Below are positions 8,040 through 16,257 of a stretch of 37,353 nucleotides of DNA, piece after piece; positions within the stretch are counted from its first letter, which is position 1, and each line of letters begins with the position of its first letter. The notes below the pieces were generated by a model. That model searched no databases, had not been told where the DNA came from, and saw nothing but the letters and a program-made list of their open reading frames with translations. Source of the DNA: JAFDVJ01 sp964487505 (GTDB lineage Bacteria > Acidobacteriota > Blastocatellia > Pyrinomonadales > Pyrinomonadaceae). Position numbers and translations under genes: made by a program. The stretch is taken from assembly GCA_964487505.1 (NCBI GenBank), contig CAZARD010000034.1, forward strand, positions 1 through 37,353. The letters run 5' to 3'.

Positions 8040-8532
8040 GCGTTTTCCGATAAACCGCGATTACGGAATCGAGGAATTTTCCCGCGAATCTTCACGAATC
8101 AGCGCGAAACAGTCAGCGCGATCAGGATCGCCGGTTGGAAGCCGTCGTCCATTTTTGGTCTCCCCGAGTCTTTTGCGCTTTTGGGTTTGTCACAGATCGA
8201 GTGTTAGAACCAAACGCTTCTGGTTGACGTATTTGTTCCAATCACAGCTGTTAGCTGACAGCTATCAGCTGATAGCCCTTGGCCGATCGGTCCGACGGTC
8301 CTGCAAAACGGGAAGTTCCCTTGTTGCGTTATGCGGGTTTATGGAAGAACGAGCAATCAGTTGCGAATCCGCAAAGATCGACGTAGATCTGCGGGCTGAT
8401 TTGTATCGCTAAACTTGGGACAAAATCGGATTACGCATTTGAAAAATTCCGCCACGGATTTCACGCATTGCGCGAACAAAACACAGAATAATATCTGAGA
8501 ATTCGTGCATTCCGTGGCGAAAATCCGTTGTG
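8040..8532. other. intergenic stretch, no gene seen
   Basis: About 490 bases between the operon terminator and the convergent gene ending at 8533. Open frames here lack recognisable protein or ribosome-binding sites. It contains degenerate copies of the 'CGAATTTCACGGAT' family (8080-8110; 8450-8525, where 'GCCACGGATTTCACG' faces 'CCGTGGC') and a pair of 16-bp palindromes at 8246-8276. Confidence 0.6.
8246..8276. repeat. paired 16-bp palindromes
   Basis: GCTATCAGCTGATAGC at 8261-8276 is a perfect palindrome. The overlapping preceding unit GCTGTTAGCTGACAGC is the same palindrome with a mismatch. It has no gene next to it that would suggest an operator. Confidence 0.6.
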
Positions 8533-9726
8533 TCATCTTATTTGTTTTGAATTGCGGGGCGTTTGCTTTTTCTTACCCGGCTCGACGAGCCGTAAGGTCC
8601 AAGTCCAGGTTTGTTGCCCCGTTCCAGGTTCGCCTTCGACCTTTTTGCCGGTCAAGAGGTTCGGATTCTTGGGGTCGACCCTTCCTTCGAGATTGATCAA
8701 GACGAAATTCTTCGAATCTTCATTCTGTTTGCTGATCGAAGTGGGGACCGGGCGACAATCGACCGGATTGCTCTTCGTTTCGACCGTCACCTTGGTCTTG
8801 ATGGGTTTGACTCCCGTGGCATAAATGGAATATCTTCCGTCGTCGAAGAACCTGATGAAAACGGTCACGACATCAGCGCCGTCGCCGTTTTCGATCCGGG
8901 TCCTGGTGAAATCTCCGGTGACCTTTTTGTAATACGTATTGCGTCCGGGTTCGCGGCAGGGAATCTCGGCCGTCTGGCTCGACGAAAACACTTCAAGATC
9001 TCGGTAGTTCTGAGTCGCGCGCGCCTGCGAGCTGAAGCGGCCCGAGAATCCCAATGTCATCGGCTGCAGGACGATGTTCGCCGTCGCCGACAAGGTCTTC
9101 GTCGTCGTGTCGGTTGATGTTCTCAGGGTTTCCGTTTTCGAAGTTTGAACCAGACGCGAGAAACTGATGCTTCCCGTCCAATGCGGCTCGCACCTGTTCT
9201 TGAAGATCGTGGAAAAACTCTGCAAGAGTTTCTTCGCGACGGATTCGACGGTTTCAAAAGCGGCTTCCGCGTTTGCAGCCGTTTCCGAGTAACTGGCGAT
9301 CGCGGTAGATGTTTTCGTATCGAGCAGGCGTGCCGTGACAGTTGTTTGCCCATTCGGCAAAACCGTCACGTTGGCCACAACGACATAACGCGCTCCGATC
9401 GCGCCCGCGATGGCGGCCAACTGCTCTTGGCTGAGCTCGCCGGTCAGGAGCTGCTTGTCGCGCATCGCATCCAAAACGGCCTTGACGTCTTCGGGACTCG
9501 AATAATCGACACACGGGAACTGATTCTGCAAACCTTCGCCGATCTCTCCGGCAAGATAGTCGGAGACCACGCCGGCCGCGTTATTGGTCGTCGTTTGGTT
9601 TATGATAAAGACCGAATCTCCCGTTCCCTGTGCCAAACAAGTGACGGCGGTGAGCAGTACGAACAAAAAAACTCCAAGAAGATGCGATCGGAACACTCCG
9701 TAGATCGTCGAATCAGAAGTACTCAT
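8533..9726 (-). CDS. secreted protein with FlgO/CsgG-like N-terminal domain
   Basis: A 397-residue exported protein of unknown function. A signal peptide-like segment covers about residues 10-33 ('LLGVFLFVLLTAVTCLAQG'). The next 130 residues ('LAGEIGEGLQNQFPCVDYSS', 'LAAIAGAIGARYVVVANVTV', 'VTARLLDTKTSTAIASYSET') follow the alternating pattern of FlgO/CsgG/LpoB-type outer-membrane assembly or activator domains. The remainder is beta-rich, with no family I can name, and ends in a basic tail. An in-frame GTG at 9744 would add six residues; ATG 9726 is used but neither has a strong ribosome-binding site. The FlgO/CsgG link is from pattern only. Confidence 0.7.
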   Translation of the reverse strand: MSTSDSTIYGVFRSHLLGVFLFVLLTAVTCLAQGTGDSVFIINQTTTNNAAGVVSDYLAGEIGEGLQNQFPCVDYSSPEDVKAVLDAMRDKQLLTGELSQEQLAAIAGAIGARYVVVANVTVLPNGQTTVTARLLDTKTSTAIASYSETAANAEAAFETVESVAKKLLQSFSTIFKNRCEPHWTGSISFSRLVQTSKTETLRTSTDTTTKTLSATANIVLQPMTLGFSGRFSSQARATQNYRDLEVFSSSQTAEIPCREPGRNTYYKKVTGDFTRTRIENGDGADVVTVFIRFFDDGRYSIYATGVKPIKTKVTVETKSNPVDCRPVPTSISKQNEDSKNFVLINLEGRVDPKNPNLLTGKKVEGEPGTGQQTWTWTLRLVEPGKKKQTPRNSKQIR

Positions 9727-9744
9727 AGCTGCTTCATTTTTCAC

Positions 9745-10520
9745 TCCAAGACGTTGAATGCAGTTTGTATATGAATTAGATGCCGCTAGTTTGCCTTGCG
9801 ATACACGGGAATTCGCGGTCGTCTTCGTTTCATTCCAAACTACGCGACAATTTGATTCAACGGCGCTTCGCCACCGATTGCACGGGTTCTCAGATATTGT
9901 TCTGCGTTTTGTTCGCGAAATTCGTGAGATCCGCGGCAGAACTCTTCAAATGCGTAATCCGAGTGTGCGCCGCACTCGGTGCGATTGACTAGTGGCGGAA
10001 GGAGCCACAAGGTGTCCTCGCGGGGCACCCGTCAGTTTGCATACGCCAGGCTCTTTACCGATCTCGGAGTTCGCCAAATCGGCAAAAGAAGAAATGGCTC
10101 TCTGTCGACAGCGTTGCAATGAATCAAATCGGAGCGCCGGATGCGGGAAATCCGCACGTCCGGTTCGATGAGCGGGGACTGGAAACGCGGCCTGACAGAT
10201 CAGCGCGCCAGTCTTCAACGCTGCTCATTCCTTTGCTTTATCATCGCTGCAGAAATCCTCTCGTCGGTTCTTGTTCCAATCACAGAAAAACTCCGAACCC
10301 GGCGGTCCAACCGACTTCGAAATCTTCGTCCTATTGACTTTCAAGGCTCCTGGTCTGGCAGGCGGAAAATCCCGTTTGCCGTCCGATCGCCTGCGTGGAG
10401 AATGCCGGAGACGCCAAGATCGCGTCCGTAGACGATGTCGGTCGGTCGCGAACGCGAACGACGAGTCAAATGCCCGGAAGATCGCATTTTCGACGAAGCC
10501 GGAAGAGATAGGTTCTCCCG
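9745..10520. other. gene-free region containing a structured-RNA remnant
   Basis: About 775 bases with no convincing protein gene on either strand. Its central third is explained by the group II intron-like element described separately. A degenerate copy of the 'GAAATTCGTGAGATCCGCGG' repeat motif sits at about 9916-9935. The part from 10240 to 10520, just downstream of the CbbQ-like gene, holds no recognisable CbbO/NorD partner. Confidence 0.6.
9985..10215 (+). ncRNA. group II intron remnant (domains V and VI, ORF-less)
   Basis: The core at 10134-10166 has the layout of group II intron domain V: a lower stem GCCGGA/TCCGGT, a two-base CG bulge, an upper stem TGCGG/CCGCA and a GAAA-type loop. 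The catalytic triad position reads CGC, as in group IIC and some other bacterial classes. Eleven bases on, GACTGG (10177-10182) pairs with CCAGTC (10208-10213) to give a domain VI-like hairpin. Upstream, GTGGC/GCCAC (9992-10008) and GGTGTCC/GGGCACC (10011-10029) form further hairpins, and 'GTGTGCGCC' near 9964 could be a 5' end of the GUGYG type. No reverse transcriptase/maturase frame is present. Domain V is confident; the 5' limit is uncertain, and the element may be a truncated copy. Confidence 0.75.
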
Positions 10521-11324
10521 TCAGATTATCGTCGTCACGATCTCGCGGATGCTGCGCTGGAGTTCGCGGTCGTCGGTGATCGGCGAGCAGAGCGCGACAT
10601 CGGCGGCGGCGACCGGCGAGATTCCTTTTGCGATCATCTGCGCAGCGTAGATCAGGAGCCGTGTCGAAACGCCTTCCTCGAGCCCGTGGCCGCGAAGATT
10701 GCGCACCTTCTGCCCGATCTTGACAAGGTCCTGCGCTGTCTCGACGCTGATCTTGCCCTCGCGCGAGACGATCTCCGCCTCGGCCTCCGGGGACGGATAA
10801 TCGAACTCCATTGCGACGAACCGTTGGCGCGTCGACTGCTTGAGATCCTTGAGGATCGACTGGTACCCGGGATTGTACGAGACGACGAGCATAAATTCGG
10901 GCGGCGCCTCGATCACCGTTCCGCGCTTCTCGATCGGCAGGCGCCGCCGGTCGTCGGTCAGCGGGTGGATGATAACGACGGTGTCCTTGCGGGCCTCGAC
11001 GACTTCGTCGAGATAACAGATCGCACCGGCACGGACGGCAGTCGTCAGCGGACCGTCGTGCCAGACCGTCTCTTCGCCCTCAAGCAAAAACCGACCCACA
11101 AGGTCCGTTGACGAGAGGTCCTCGTGGCAGGCGACAGTGATCAAGGGCCGGTTGAGGCGATACGCCATATACTCGACGAAGCGGGTCTTCCCGCAGCCCG
11201 TCGGGCCTTTGAGCATTACCGGGAGGCGCGCGGCGTATGCCGCTTCGAAAAGTTCGATCTCCTGTTTGATCGGAAGGTAATAGGGTTCGTTTTCGACCCT
11301 GAATTTCTCAACCGCAAGTTCCAT
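10521..11324 (-). CDS. CbbQ/NirQ/NorQ-type MoxR-family AAA+ ATPase
   Basis: A 267-residue AAA+ ATPase. Walker A is GPTGCGKT at residues 40-47 and Walker B is 'CYLDEV' at 103-108. Sensor-region 'SYNPGYQS' and the C-terminal 'LEEGVSTRLLIYAAQMI' block match the CbbQ_C domain. CbbQ, NirQ and NorQ proteins work with a von Willebrand-domain partner (CbbO or NorD) as chaperones that remodel or insert metal in Rubisco or nitric oxide reductase. Length is normal for the family. No CbbO/NorD gene and no client enzyme occur in the window; downstream lies the intron remnant. So it is either an orphan or its partner is elsewhere. ATP-dependent chaperone role is well founded, client unknown. Confidence 0.9.
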   Translation of the reverse strand: MELAVEKFRVENEPYYLPIKQEIELFEAAYAARLPVMLKGPTGCGKTRFVEYMAYRLNRPLITVACHEDLSSTDLVGRFLLEGEETVWHDGPLTTAVRAGAICYLDEVVEARKDTVVIIHPLTDDRRRLPIEKRGTVIEAPPEFMLVVSYNPGYQSILKDLKQSTRQRFVAMEFDYPSPEAEAEIVSREGKISVETAQDLVKIGQKVRNLRGHGLEEGVSTRLLIYAAQMIAKGISPVAAADVALCSPITDDRELQRSIREIVTTII

Positions 11325-11514
11325 AACTGTTTGATTCCATCCGGGATCCGCATTTGAGGATTTCCTTCACTCCGAACGCGCGAAATTCGCGATCGATGAC
11401 TGGAAGAATCACCGGTCTTCGGCCTTTCGCGGGAATCGCAGGGAAATCCGTCCTAACGCGTGATCCGGAATTAGTTTATCACGAAGAAATTCCCAAAGAA
11501 CCCAGACAAAACGC

Positions 11515-11549
11515 AAAAAAAACGGCGGCGGAACAAAGTCCGCCGCCGT
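11515..11549 (-). terminator. rho-independent terminator of the 11572 gene
   Basis: A perfect 11-bp GC-rich stem (ACGGCGGCGGA at 11522-11532 against TCCGCCGCCGT at 11539-11549), six-base loop, and eight A at 11515-11522 that read as a T-run on the minus strand. It starts 22 bases past the stop codon. Confidence 0.92.
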
Positions 11550-11571
11550 CGAAACGAGAATCAGCTTTCCG

Positions 11572-13674
11572 CTACTGCGCGGTGAAGTTGACGTCCGTCA
11601 GATTGTCATTGACCGTCACCTGTCGTGATGCGAACGTGAATTCCTTCGAGCTCACGCCCATCGTGTAGGTCGCGCCGGAATTGACGTTCAGGAACCGGTA
11701 ATAGCCGAACGGATTGGTAAGCGCGACGCGGATGTTGCCCTGGCCGTCGTTCATAAAGACCCGGGCCCACGCAACGCTCTGCCCGGTCGATGACGTGACG
11801 CGTCCGGAGACGGAAACCGCGACCGCGGGTCCGCTCGGTGCCTGGATGGCAACATTGATCGGCTGGCCGGTCTTGAAGAATCCGACAGTTGCCTGCGCGG
11901 CCTGCGGCGGACGATTCGAATCGAACCTGAAGTTGTAGAGCGTTCCCCAACGGATGGCGTTCGCATTCTGGTTCTGGGCGAATGTTTCGGTCGCCCAAGT
12001 CAACGAAGCCGCCGCCTGCGTCGGAGTCCAAGGCGTGCTCGAGAAACCCGCGCTGTTGAACGTCCCGTCTCCCGACCAACCGGGATGCGGCGGAGGCGCC
12101 TTGAACCCGATGTTGGTCAGCGTCACGCCCGAAGCGAGCGGGATCGAGAACGACTGGATCGCGCGATCAAGCGTCATATTGTAGATCGCATATTCATAAT
12201 GCCACACTCCGGCGGACGGGTTCGTTACCTTGTAGGCCAGAATGGCGAGTCCGTCGTTGGCCGCATCGGGACGGATGTTGACCTGCGTCGATCCGGTCCA
12301 AGCCACGATCGCCGGCTTCTCGCGCTGGGTCGTGCCGACCGCCGTGAAACTGAACGGGCTGGTCGTGCCCGTGACGCTGTACTGACGATAGGAAACGTTG
12401 TTGTTATTGTTGTTGTCAGAGCATTGTCCGGGATTCGCCTGGCACCAGACATACTCGTGCGAGGTCACATATTGGCCTTCGGCGTAGTACGTCGCTCCGG
12501 GATTCTGAGCCGTGCTGAGATCGCTGATCTCGGTCAGGATGCGGTGCGACGGTCCGGTATGCGAATGACCCGTGTGGTTGTTCGGCGGCGTCGCCGAATC
12601 ACCCCGCGGATAAAAGCCCGTGAACGGATTGATCCAGGCGCGCGAGCCAAGGTTCGGGCCGGAGTTAAGGCTGGCCGAATAAGGATCGGAGCAGCCTGAG
12701 CCGAGCCGCGAGCCGCCGACGCCGTTGCAGCCGAGGCTGCAGATGTTGTTTGTCAGAGCCGTGAAGGCGTGTTTGACGTGCGATTGTCCGATCTGTTCAA
12801 AACGCTCGTCGTTCGTCGCGCCGCCGCTCATCCGATACAGGTTCTGCGGGATCACCGGATGCGTATTCGCCGGAAGGGCGTCCCATTCGAGGTTGACCTG
12901 TCCGAAATTGCACGAATCGGTTCCGACCGCGAGTCCGACCTGCGTTCCGCTCGACGAGCCGAATTGCGCCAGGCCGCTCAGGTCGCCGACGATGACGTCG
13001 GGGCCCGGACGCGATCCCGGCATCGCGTTCGCCGGCATTGATTCCGAAACAACTTCGCCATTCGCGATCTCGCTGATCTCAACGGCTCTCAGCGTCGCCG
13101 AGATCGAGATCGATCCCGCGACCGTACCCGCATCGCCCGGACGGCCGAGTTCGTCGGCGAATTCCTTCGACAGAAGGAGACGGCCCATCGAGATGTTCAG
13201 GGACTGATCGAACGATCGGTAGTCATACAGATGACCCTCGACGTAAAAGAACGTGAAACCGGTCTTCGAATCGCGGACCGCCATTTCAAATGGCTCGGTC
13301 GGCGCCAGATTCTCGACCGACAACTGTCCGATCGAGGATCCAAGCTTCGACGGCAGCGCCGGGGAATCCTGCGCTATCAACGACATCGAACTCGGAGTCG
13401 GGCCACGAAGCTCGTCGTTGAAAACGAGCAACGTGAAGAATGAGTTCTCTTCGATGTTGAACCGAACCGACGATGTCGGCGACTTCGCATTGTTACCGCC
13501 CACCTTCGCAACATCGAGGTCCATCGAGACCACACCGTTGGCGGTGATCATCTTCTTCAACGTGCCGTTGTTCGCGGCGCGCTGTGGAACGGGCGCCTCG
13601 GTCAACGACTGATTCGCACCGTTTTCAAAAAACACAAGAAACGGCAGCAACGCCACGATAATTGTTTTCAGCAT
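11572..13674 (-). CDS. large secreted protein with C-terminal carboxypeptidase-regulatory-like domain
   Basis: A 700-residue exported protein of unknown function. It starts with a signal peptide ('MLKTIIVALLPFLVFF...'). The central part (about 240-520) is rich in aromatic, Asn, Gly and Cys residues, with motifs such as 'VIPQNLYRMSGGATNDERFE', 'GLGCNGVG'-like Cys pairs, 'LGSRAWINPFTGFYPRGD' and an N-run 'DNNNNNNVSY'. Several Cys pairs suggest disulphides. The last 80 residues ('VSGRVTSSTGQSVAWARVFM', 'NPFGYYRFLNVNSGATYTM') form a CarboxypepD_reg-like beta-sandwich, often found on secreted or surface proteins. It is monocistronic, with its own terminator, divergent from the polyferredoxin gene. 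No catalytic motif was recognised. Confidence 0.8.
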   Translation of the reverse strand: MLKTIIVALLPFLVFFENGANQSLTEAPVPQRAANNGTLKKMITANGVVSMDLDVAKVGGNNAKSPTSSVRFNIEENSFFTLLVFNDELRGPTPSSMSLIAQDSPALPSKLGSSIGQLSVENLAPTEPFEMAVRDSKTGFTFFYVEGHLYDYRSFDQSLNISMGRLLLSKEFADELGRPGDAGTVAGSISISATLRAVEISEIANGEVVSESMPANAMPGSRPGPDVIVGDLSGLAQFGSSSGTQVGLAVGTDSCNFGQVNLEWDALPANTHPVIPQNLYRMSGGATNDERFEQIGQSHVKHAFTALTNNICSLGCNGVGGSRLGSGCSDPYSASLNSGPNLGSRAWINPFTGFYPRGDSATPPNNHTGHSHTGPSHRILTEISDLSTAQNPGATYYAEGQYVTSHEYVWCQANPGQCSDNNNNNNVSYRQYSVTGTTSPFSFTAVGTTQREKPAIVAWTGSTQVNIRPDAANDGLAILAYKVTNPSAGVWHYEYAIYNMTLDRAIQSFSIPLASGVTLTNIGFKAPPPHPGWSGDGTFNSAGFSSTPWTPTQAAASLTWATETFAQNQNANAIRWGTLYNFRFDSNRPPQAAQATVGFFKTGQPINVAIQAPSGPAVAVSVSGRVTSSTGQSVAWARVFMNDGQGNIRVALTNPFGYYRFLNVNSGATYTMGVSSKEFTFASRQVTVNDNLTDVNFTAQ

Positions 13675-13828
13675 ATTTTCGGAATGAAGCCGCGAGCGGC
13701 TTGATAAATGATAAACTCCAATTTTGGATACGAATTAGGAGACTGTCATTTTTACACTCATTTCGGTACTTTAGTCAAGTTGCACTTGGTATTGCTCCTA
13801 GGACAAACTTTGAAGACCGTCGTAAATT
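13675..13828. promoter_or_regulatory. divergent promoter region
   Basis: 154 AT-rich bases between two divergently transcribed genes (13674 minus, 13829 plus), so both promoters must lie here. I did not find a pair of hexamers good enough to name. Confidence 0.45.
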
Positions 13829-15727
13829 ATGAAAATCGGGTGTGAGAGCGAAAAAACGAACCAGAAGAAATCGGTCGAACTTCCGGTGCTTGGGGTGAAA
13901 GGGACGGCCGGAGCGATTGCACGATCTAAGAACGGACCTTGGCGGGCAGCGGTCCTCGCGGCCGTCAATCTTCTGATGCTCGCCCATATCGCCCAATGGC
14001 TGATGATGGGGACGACGCTCTCGCCGATCGAGCCGTCCGAGGCGATGTACACGCTGCAGCGGGGCGCGGTAAATGCGGGTTTCATCTTCTTCTCGCTGGC
14101 GATCATCGCGACGCTTGTGTTCGGCCGCTTCGTTTGCGGATGGGGATGCCATATTCTCGCGCTCCAGGACCTCTGCGCCTGGATGATGAAGAAGATCGGC
14201 ATCACCCCGCGACCCTTCCGTTCGCGGCTCCTTGTTTTCGTTCCGTTGATCGCCGCGCTGTATATGTTCGTCTGGCCCACGGCGTTGCGCGCGCTGGCCG
14301 GGCCGCCGAATCAGCCCGTGATCCCGCCTTTCACCAACCAACTGATAACGACCGAATTCTGGGCGACATTCCCGCCGATCGCGGTGGCTATCCCTTTTCT
14401 TTTCATTTGCGGTTTTATGACGGTTTATTTCCTGGGATCGAAAGGATTTTGCACGTATGGCTGTCCGTACGGCGGATTCTTCAGCGTCGCCGACAAGATC
14501 GCTCCGGGAAGGATCCGGGTCACAGATGCCTGCAATCAATGCGGCCACTGCACGGCCGTTTGCACGTCGAACGTCACCGTGCACGCCGAGGTCAAACAAT
14601 ATGGCGCGGTTGTCGATCCGGGCTGTATGAAATGCATGGATTGCGTCAGCGTCTGTCCCAACGACGCGCTCTATTTCGGCTGGGGCAAGCCGGCGGTCGC
14701 GGTCTCCAAAAAGCTGAAATCCAACTACTCGTTGACCTGGCCGGAAGAGTTATTCGCGGCCGCGGTGTTTTTGGTGAGCCTCGCGGCGGTTTGGGACGCG
14801 TATCAGTTGATCCCGATGCTGATGGCCCTCGGGATCGCGCCGGTGACTGCATACCTCGCGGTCCGTATCCTGAAGCTGTTCAGATCGGCGGATTTGTCCT
14901 TTCTTAGATACAACCTCAAGGCGGGCGGCAAGATCAAGACGGCGGGCTGGATGTTCCTGGCGCTCTCGCTCGCTTGGATCGGTCTCAACGCGCATACCGG
15001 GTTCATTCGCTACAACGAACTTTTCGGCACTCGGGCGTTTGAGATGATACGGATACCGGACGAACTCGCGCTGGCGCGTCCGAATCCCGATCCCTGGCTC
15101 GGGACCTCGGACCGGGCCCGGATCGCCGAGGGCCGCGCGTATCTCCAAACGGCCATAAGGTTCGGGCTTTTCACGAATGCGGACGCGCTGCCGAAGCTTG
15201 CCTGGACCGAGTATCTCTCGGGCAACACGGATCGGGCGCTCGAACTTCTTGATCGTGCAGCGTTGCATCAAACTGGCGAACGCAAGGCTTTGAGCCTCTA
15301 TTACCGCGGCGCGATCCTGAACCGGGTCGGGCGTTATGACGAGGCGCTCGTCTCGCTCGACCGGGCGCTCGCGGAACGCCCGGACCTCGTTGCGGCGCGG
15401 GAAGAGCGCGGCGAGGCGTTCTTTTTGACGAACCGCAAGGCGGAAGCGGTCGCCGAATGGCGCGAGGCGGTGCGGTTGAATCCCGCGCTCGTGATCGCGA
15501 ACCTGATGCTCGCCGGCGCGGTCTCAGCCGACGGAAATACTGCCGAGGCGCAGTCATTCGAGGCGCAGGCCGAACGGATCACTCCGAACGACCCGTTCTT
15601 CAACTGGATGGTCGGACTGCGGCTTCAGAATGTGGGAATGACCGCGCTCGCCGACAAGCATTTCAAACGCGCGATCCAGATAAATCCCGAATTTCGGTTC
15701 CGGCGGGTCTTCGATCCGGGACGATGA
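13829..15727 (+). CDS. NapH/CcoG-like membrane polyferredoxin fused to TPR domain
   Basis: A 632-residue membrane iron-sulfur protein. Membrane helices in the first 205 residues bracket 'FVCGWGCH' (Cys103, Cys107), and 'FCTYGCPYGGF' (Cys208, Cys212) matches the second conserved cysteine pair of the NapH/NosR/CcoG family. Two 4Fe-4S motifs follow: C235-x2-C-x2-C-x3-C245 and C266-x2-C-x2-C-x3-C276-P. Two or three more helices lie at about 300-390. From about 425 to the end are tetratricopeptide-like repeats ('ALSLYYRGAILNRVGRYDEA', 'KHFKRAIQINPEFRFRR'). The family carries electrons from the quinol pool to periplasmic or copper-handling partners. The TPR tail is unusual. No nap, nos or cco genes are adjacent, so the electron acceptor is unknown. 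Confidence 0.85.
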   Translation: MKIGCESEKTNQKKSVELPVLGVKGTAGAIARSKNGPWRAAVLAAVNLLMLAHIAQWLMMGTTLSPIEPSEAMYTLQRGAVNAGFIFFSLAIIATLVFGRFVCGWGCHILALQDLCAWMMKKIGITPRPFRSRLLVFVPLIAALYMFVWPTALRALAGPPNQPVIPPFTNQLITTEFWATFPPIAVAIPFLFICGFMTVYFLGSKGFCTYGCPYGGFFSVADKIAPGRIRVTDACNQCGHCTAVCTSNVTVHAEVKQYGAVVDPGCMKCMDCVSVCPNDALYFGWGKPAVAVSKKLKSNYSLTWPEELFAAAVFLVSLAAVWDAYQLIPMLMALGIAPVTAYLAVRILKLFRSADLSFLRYNLKAGGKIKTAGWMFLALSLAWIGLNAHTGFIRYNELFGTRAFEMIRIPDELALARPNPDPWLGTSDRARIAEGRAYLQTAIRFGLFTNADALPKLAWTEYLSGNTDRALELLDRAALHQTGERKALSLYYRGAILNRVGRYDEALVSLDRALAERPDLVAAREERGEAFFLTNRKAEAVAEWREAVRLNPALVIANLMLAGAVSADGNTAEAQSFEAQAERITPNDPFFNWMVGLRLQNVGMTALADKHFKRAIQINPEFRFRRVFDPGR

Positions 15728-15768
15728 GATCGGAGCAAACAATGCAAAGTGCAAAGCAGTGCAAAAAG

Positions 15769-15807
15769 CGCGAAGCGTCCTTGTTTGACTCCGAACTATT
15801 CACTTTG
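15769..15807. repeat. dispersed intergenic repeat, copy A
   Basis: About 39 bases containing 'CGAAGCGTC' and 'ACTCCGAACTAT', closely similar to 17959-17998. It lies between convergent genes, after the polyferredoxin gene and before the MerC-like gene. Confidence 0.6.
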
Positions 15808-15840
15808 TTGAGGCAGTTTGATGATTCAAGGCTCTGTCTT

Positions 15841-16230
15841 TCAGCAGGCCGAGCATTTGCGACAAAGCCGTTTGTTGATCAGGTGCGCGGATGAAATCAA
15901 TACCGCACCGACCAGAAGAAACAAGAACTTCATCAGCCAACTGCTTTCAAAAACAAGGTGCGTCAAGATTATTAGTCCGATTCCGCCAGAGGCAAACAGC
16001 AGCGGCTGGATCTTGCCGTGCTCGCGAAAGTATGAGGGAATCAGGCTTGCGCTAGCCAGGAACACCGATATGCCGATAAAAGTTCTTTCCGTCGTTTCAT
16101 CGAGGAGAAAGCTCAAACCGACAAGCGGCAAAACTGCAACAAAAAGCGGTAACACCAAGCAATGCACCGCGCAAACCCACGAAGCCGCCGCACCGAACGT
16201 GTCCAATCGGCGACCGATTTTGTTCTTCAT
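15841..16230 (-). CDS. MerC-like membrane protein
   Basis: A 129-residue protein with four predicted membrane helices. The first helix carries 'GAAASWVCAVHCLVLPL', where the Cys-x3-Cys-type pair in the helix matches the MerC mercury-transport family. It ends with 'CRKCSAC'. MerC proteins bring Hg(II) across the inner membrane, but many MerC-domain proteins lie outside mer operons and have other or unknown metal roles. No merA, merR or merP is present. An in-frame TTG at 16239 is possible; ATG 16230 is used. The gene follows the NicO-family exporter by 27 bases and is probably co-transcribed. Confidence 0.8.
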   Translation of the reverse strand: MKNKIGRRLDTFGAAASWVCAVHCLVLPLFVAVLPLVGLSFLLDETTERTFIGISVFLASASLIPSYFREHGKIQPLLFASGGIGLIILTHLVFESSWLMKFLFLLVGAVLISSAHLINKRLCRKCSAC

Positions 16231-16257
16231 TTTCAACAACGGGCCCTGTAATTGAGA

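Noticed and set aside
8038..8412. A 124-codon plus-strand frame after the terminator
   Set aside because: It starts inside the terminator stem, crosses the palindromes and has no recognisable product.
10119..10579. Short overlapping plus-strand frames across the intron remnant
   Set aside because: They cross structured RNA and have no family match; their products are Arg/Ser-rich.
15841..16230. A mercury-resistance (mer) operon
   Set aside because: Only a MerC-like gene is present; no merA, merR, merT or merP is seen.
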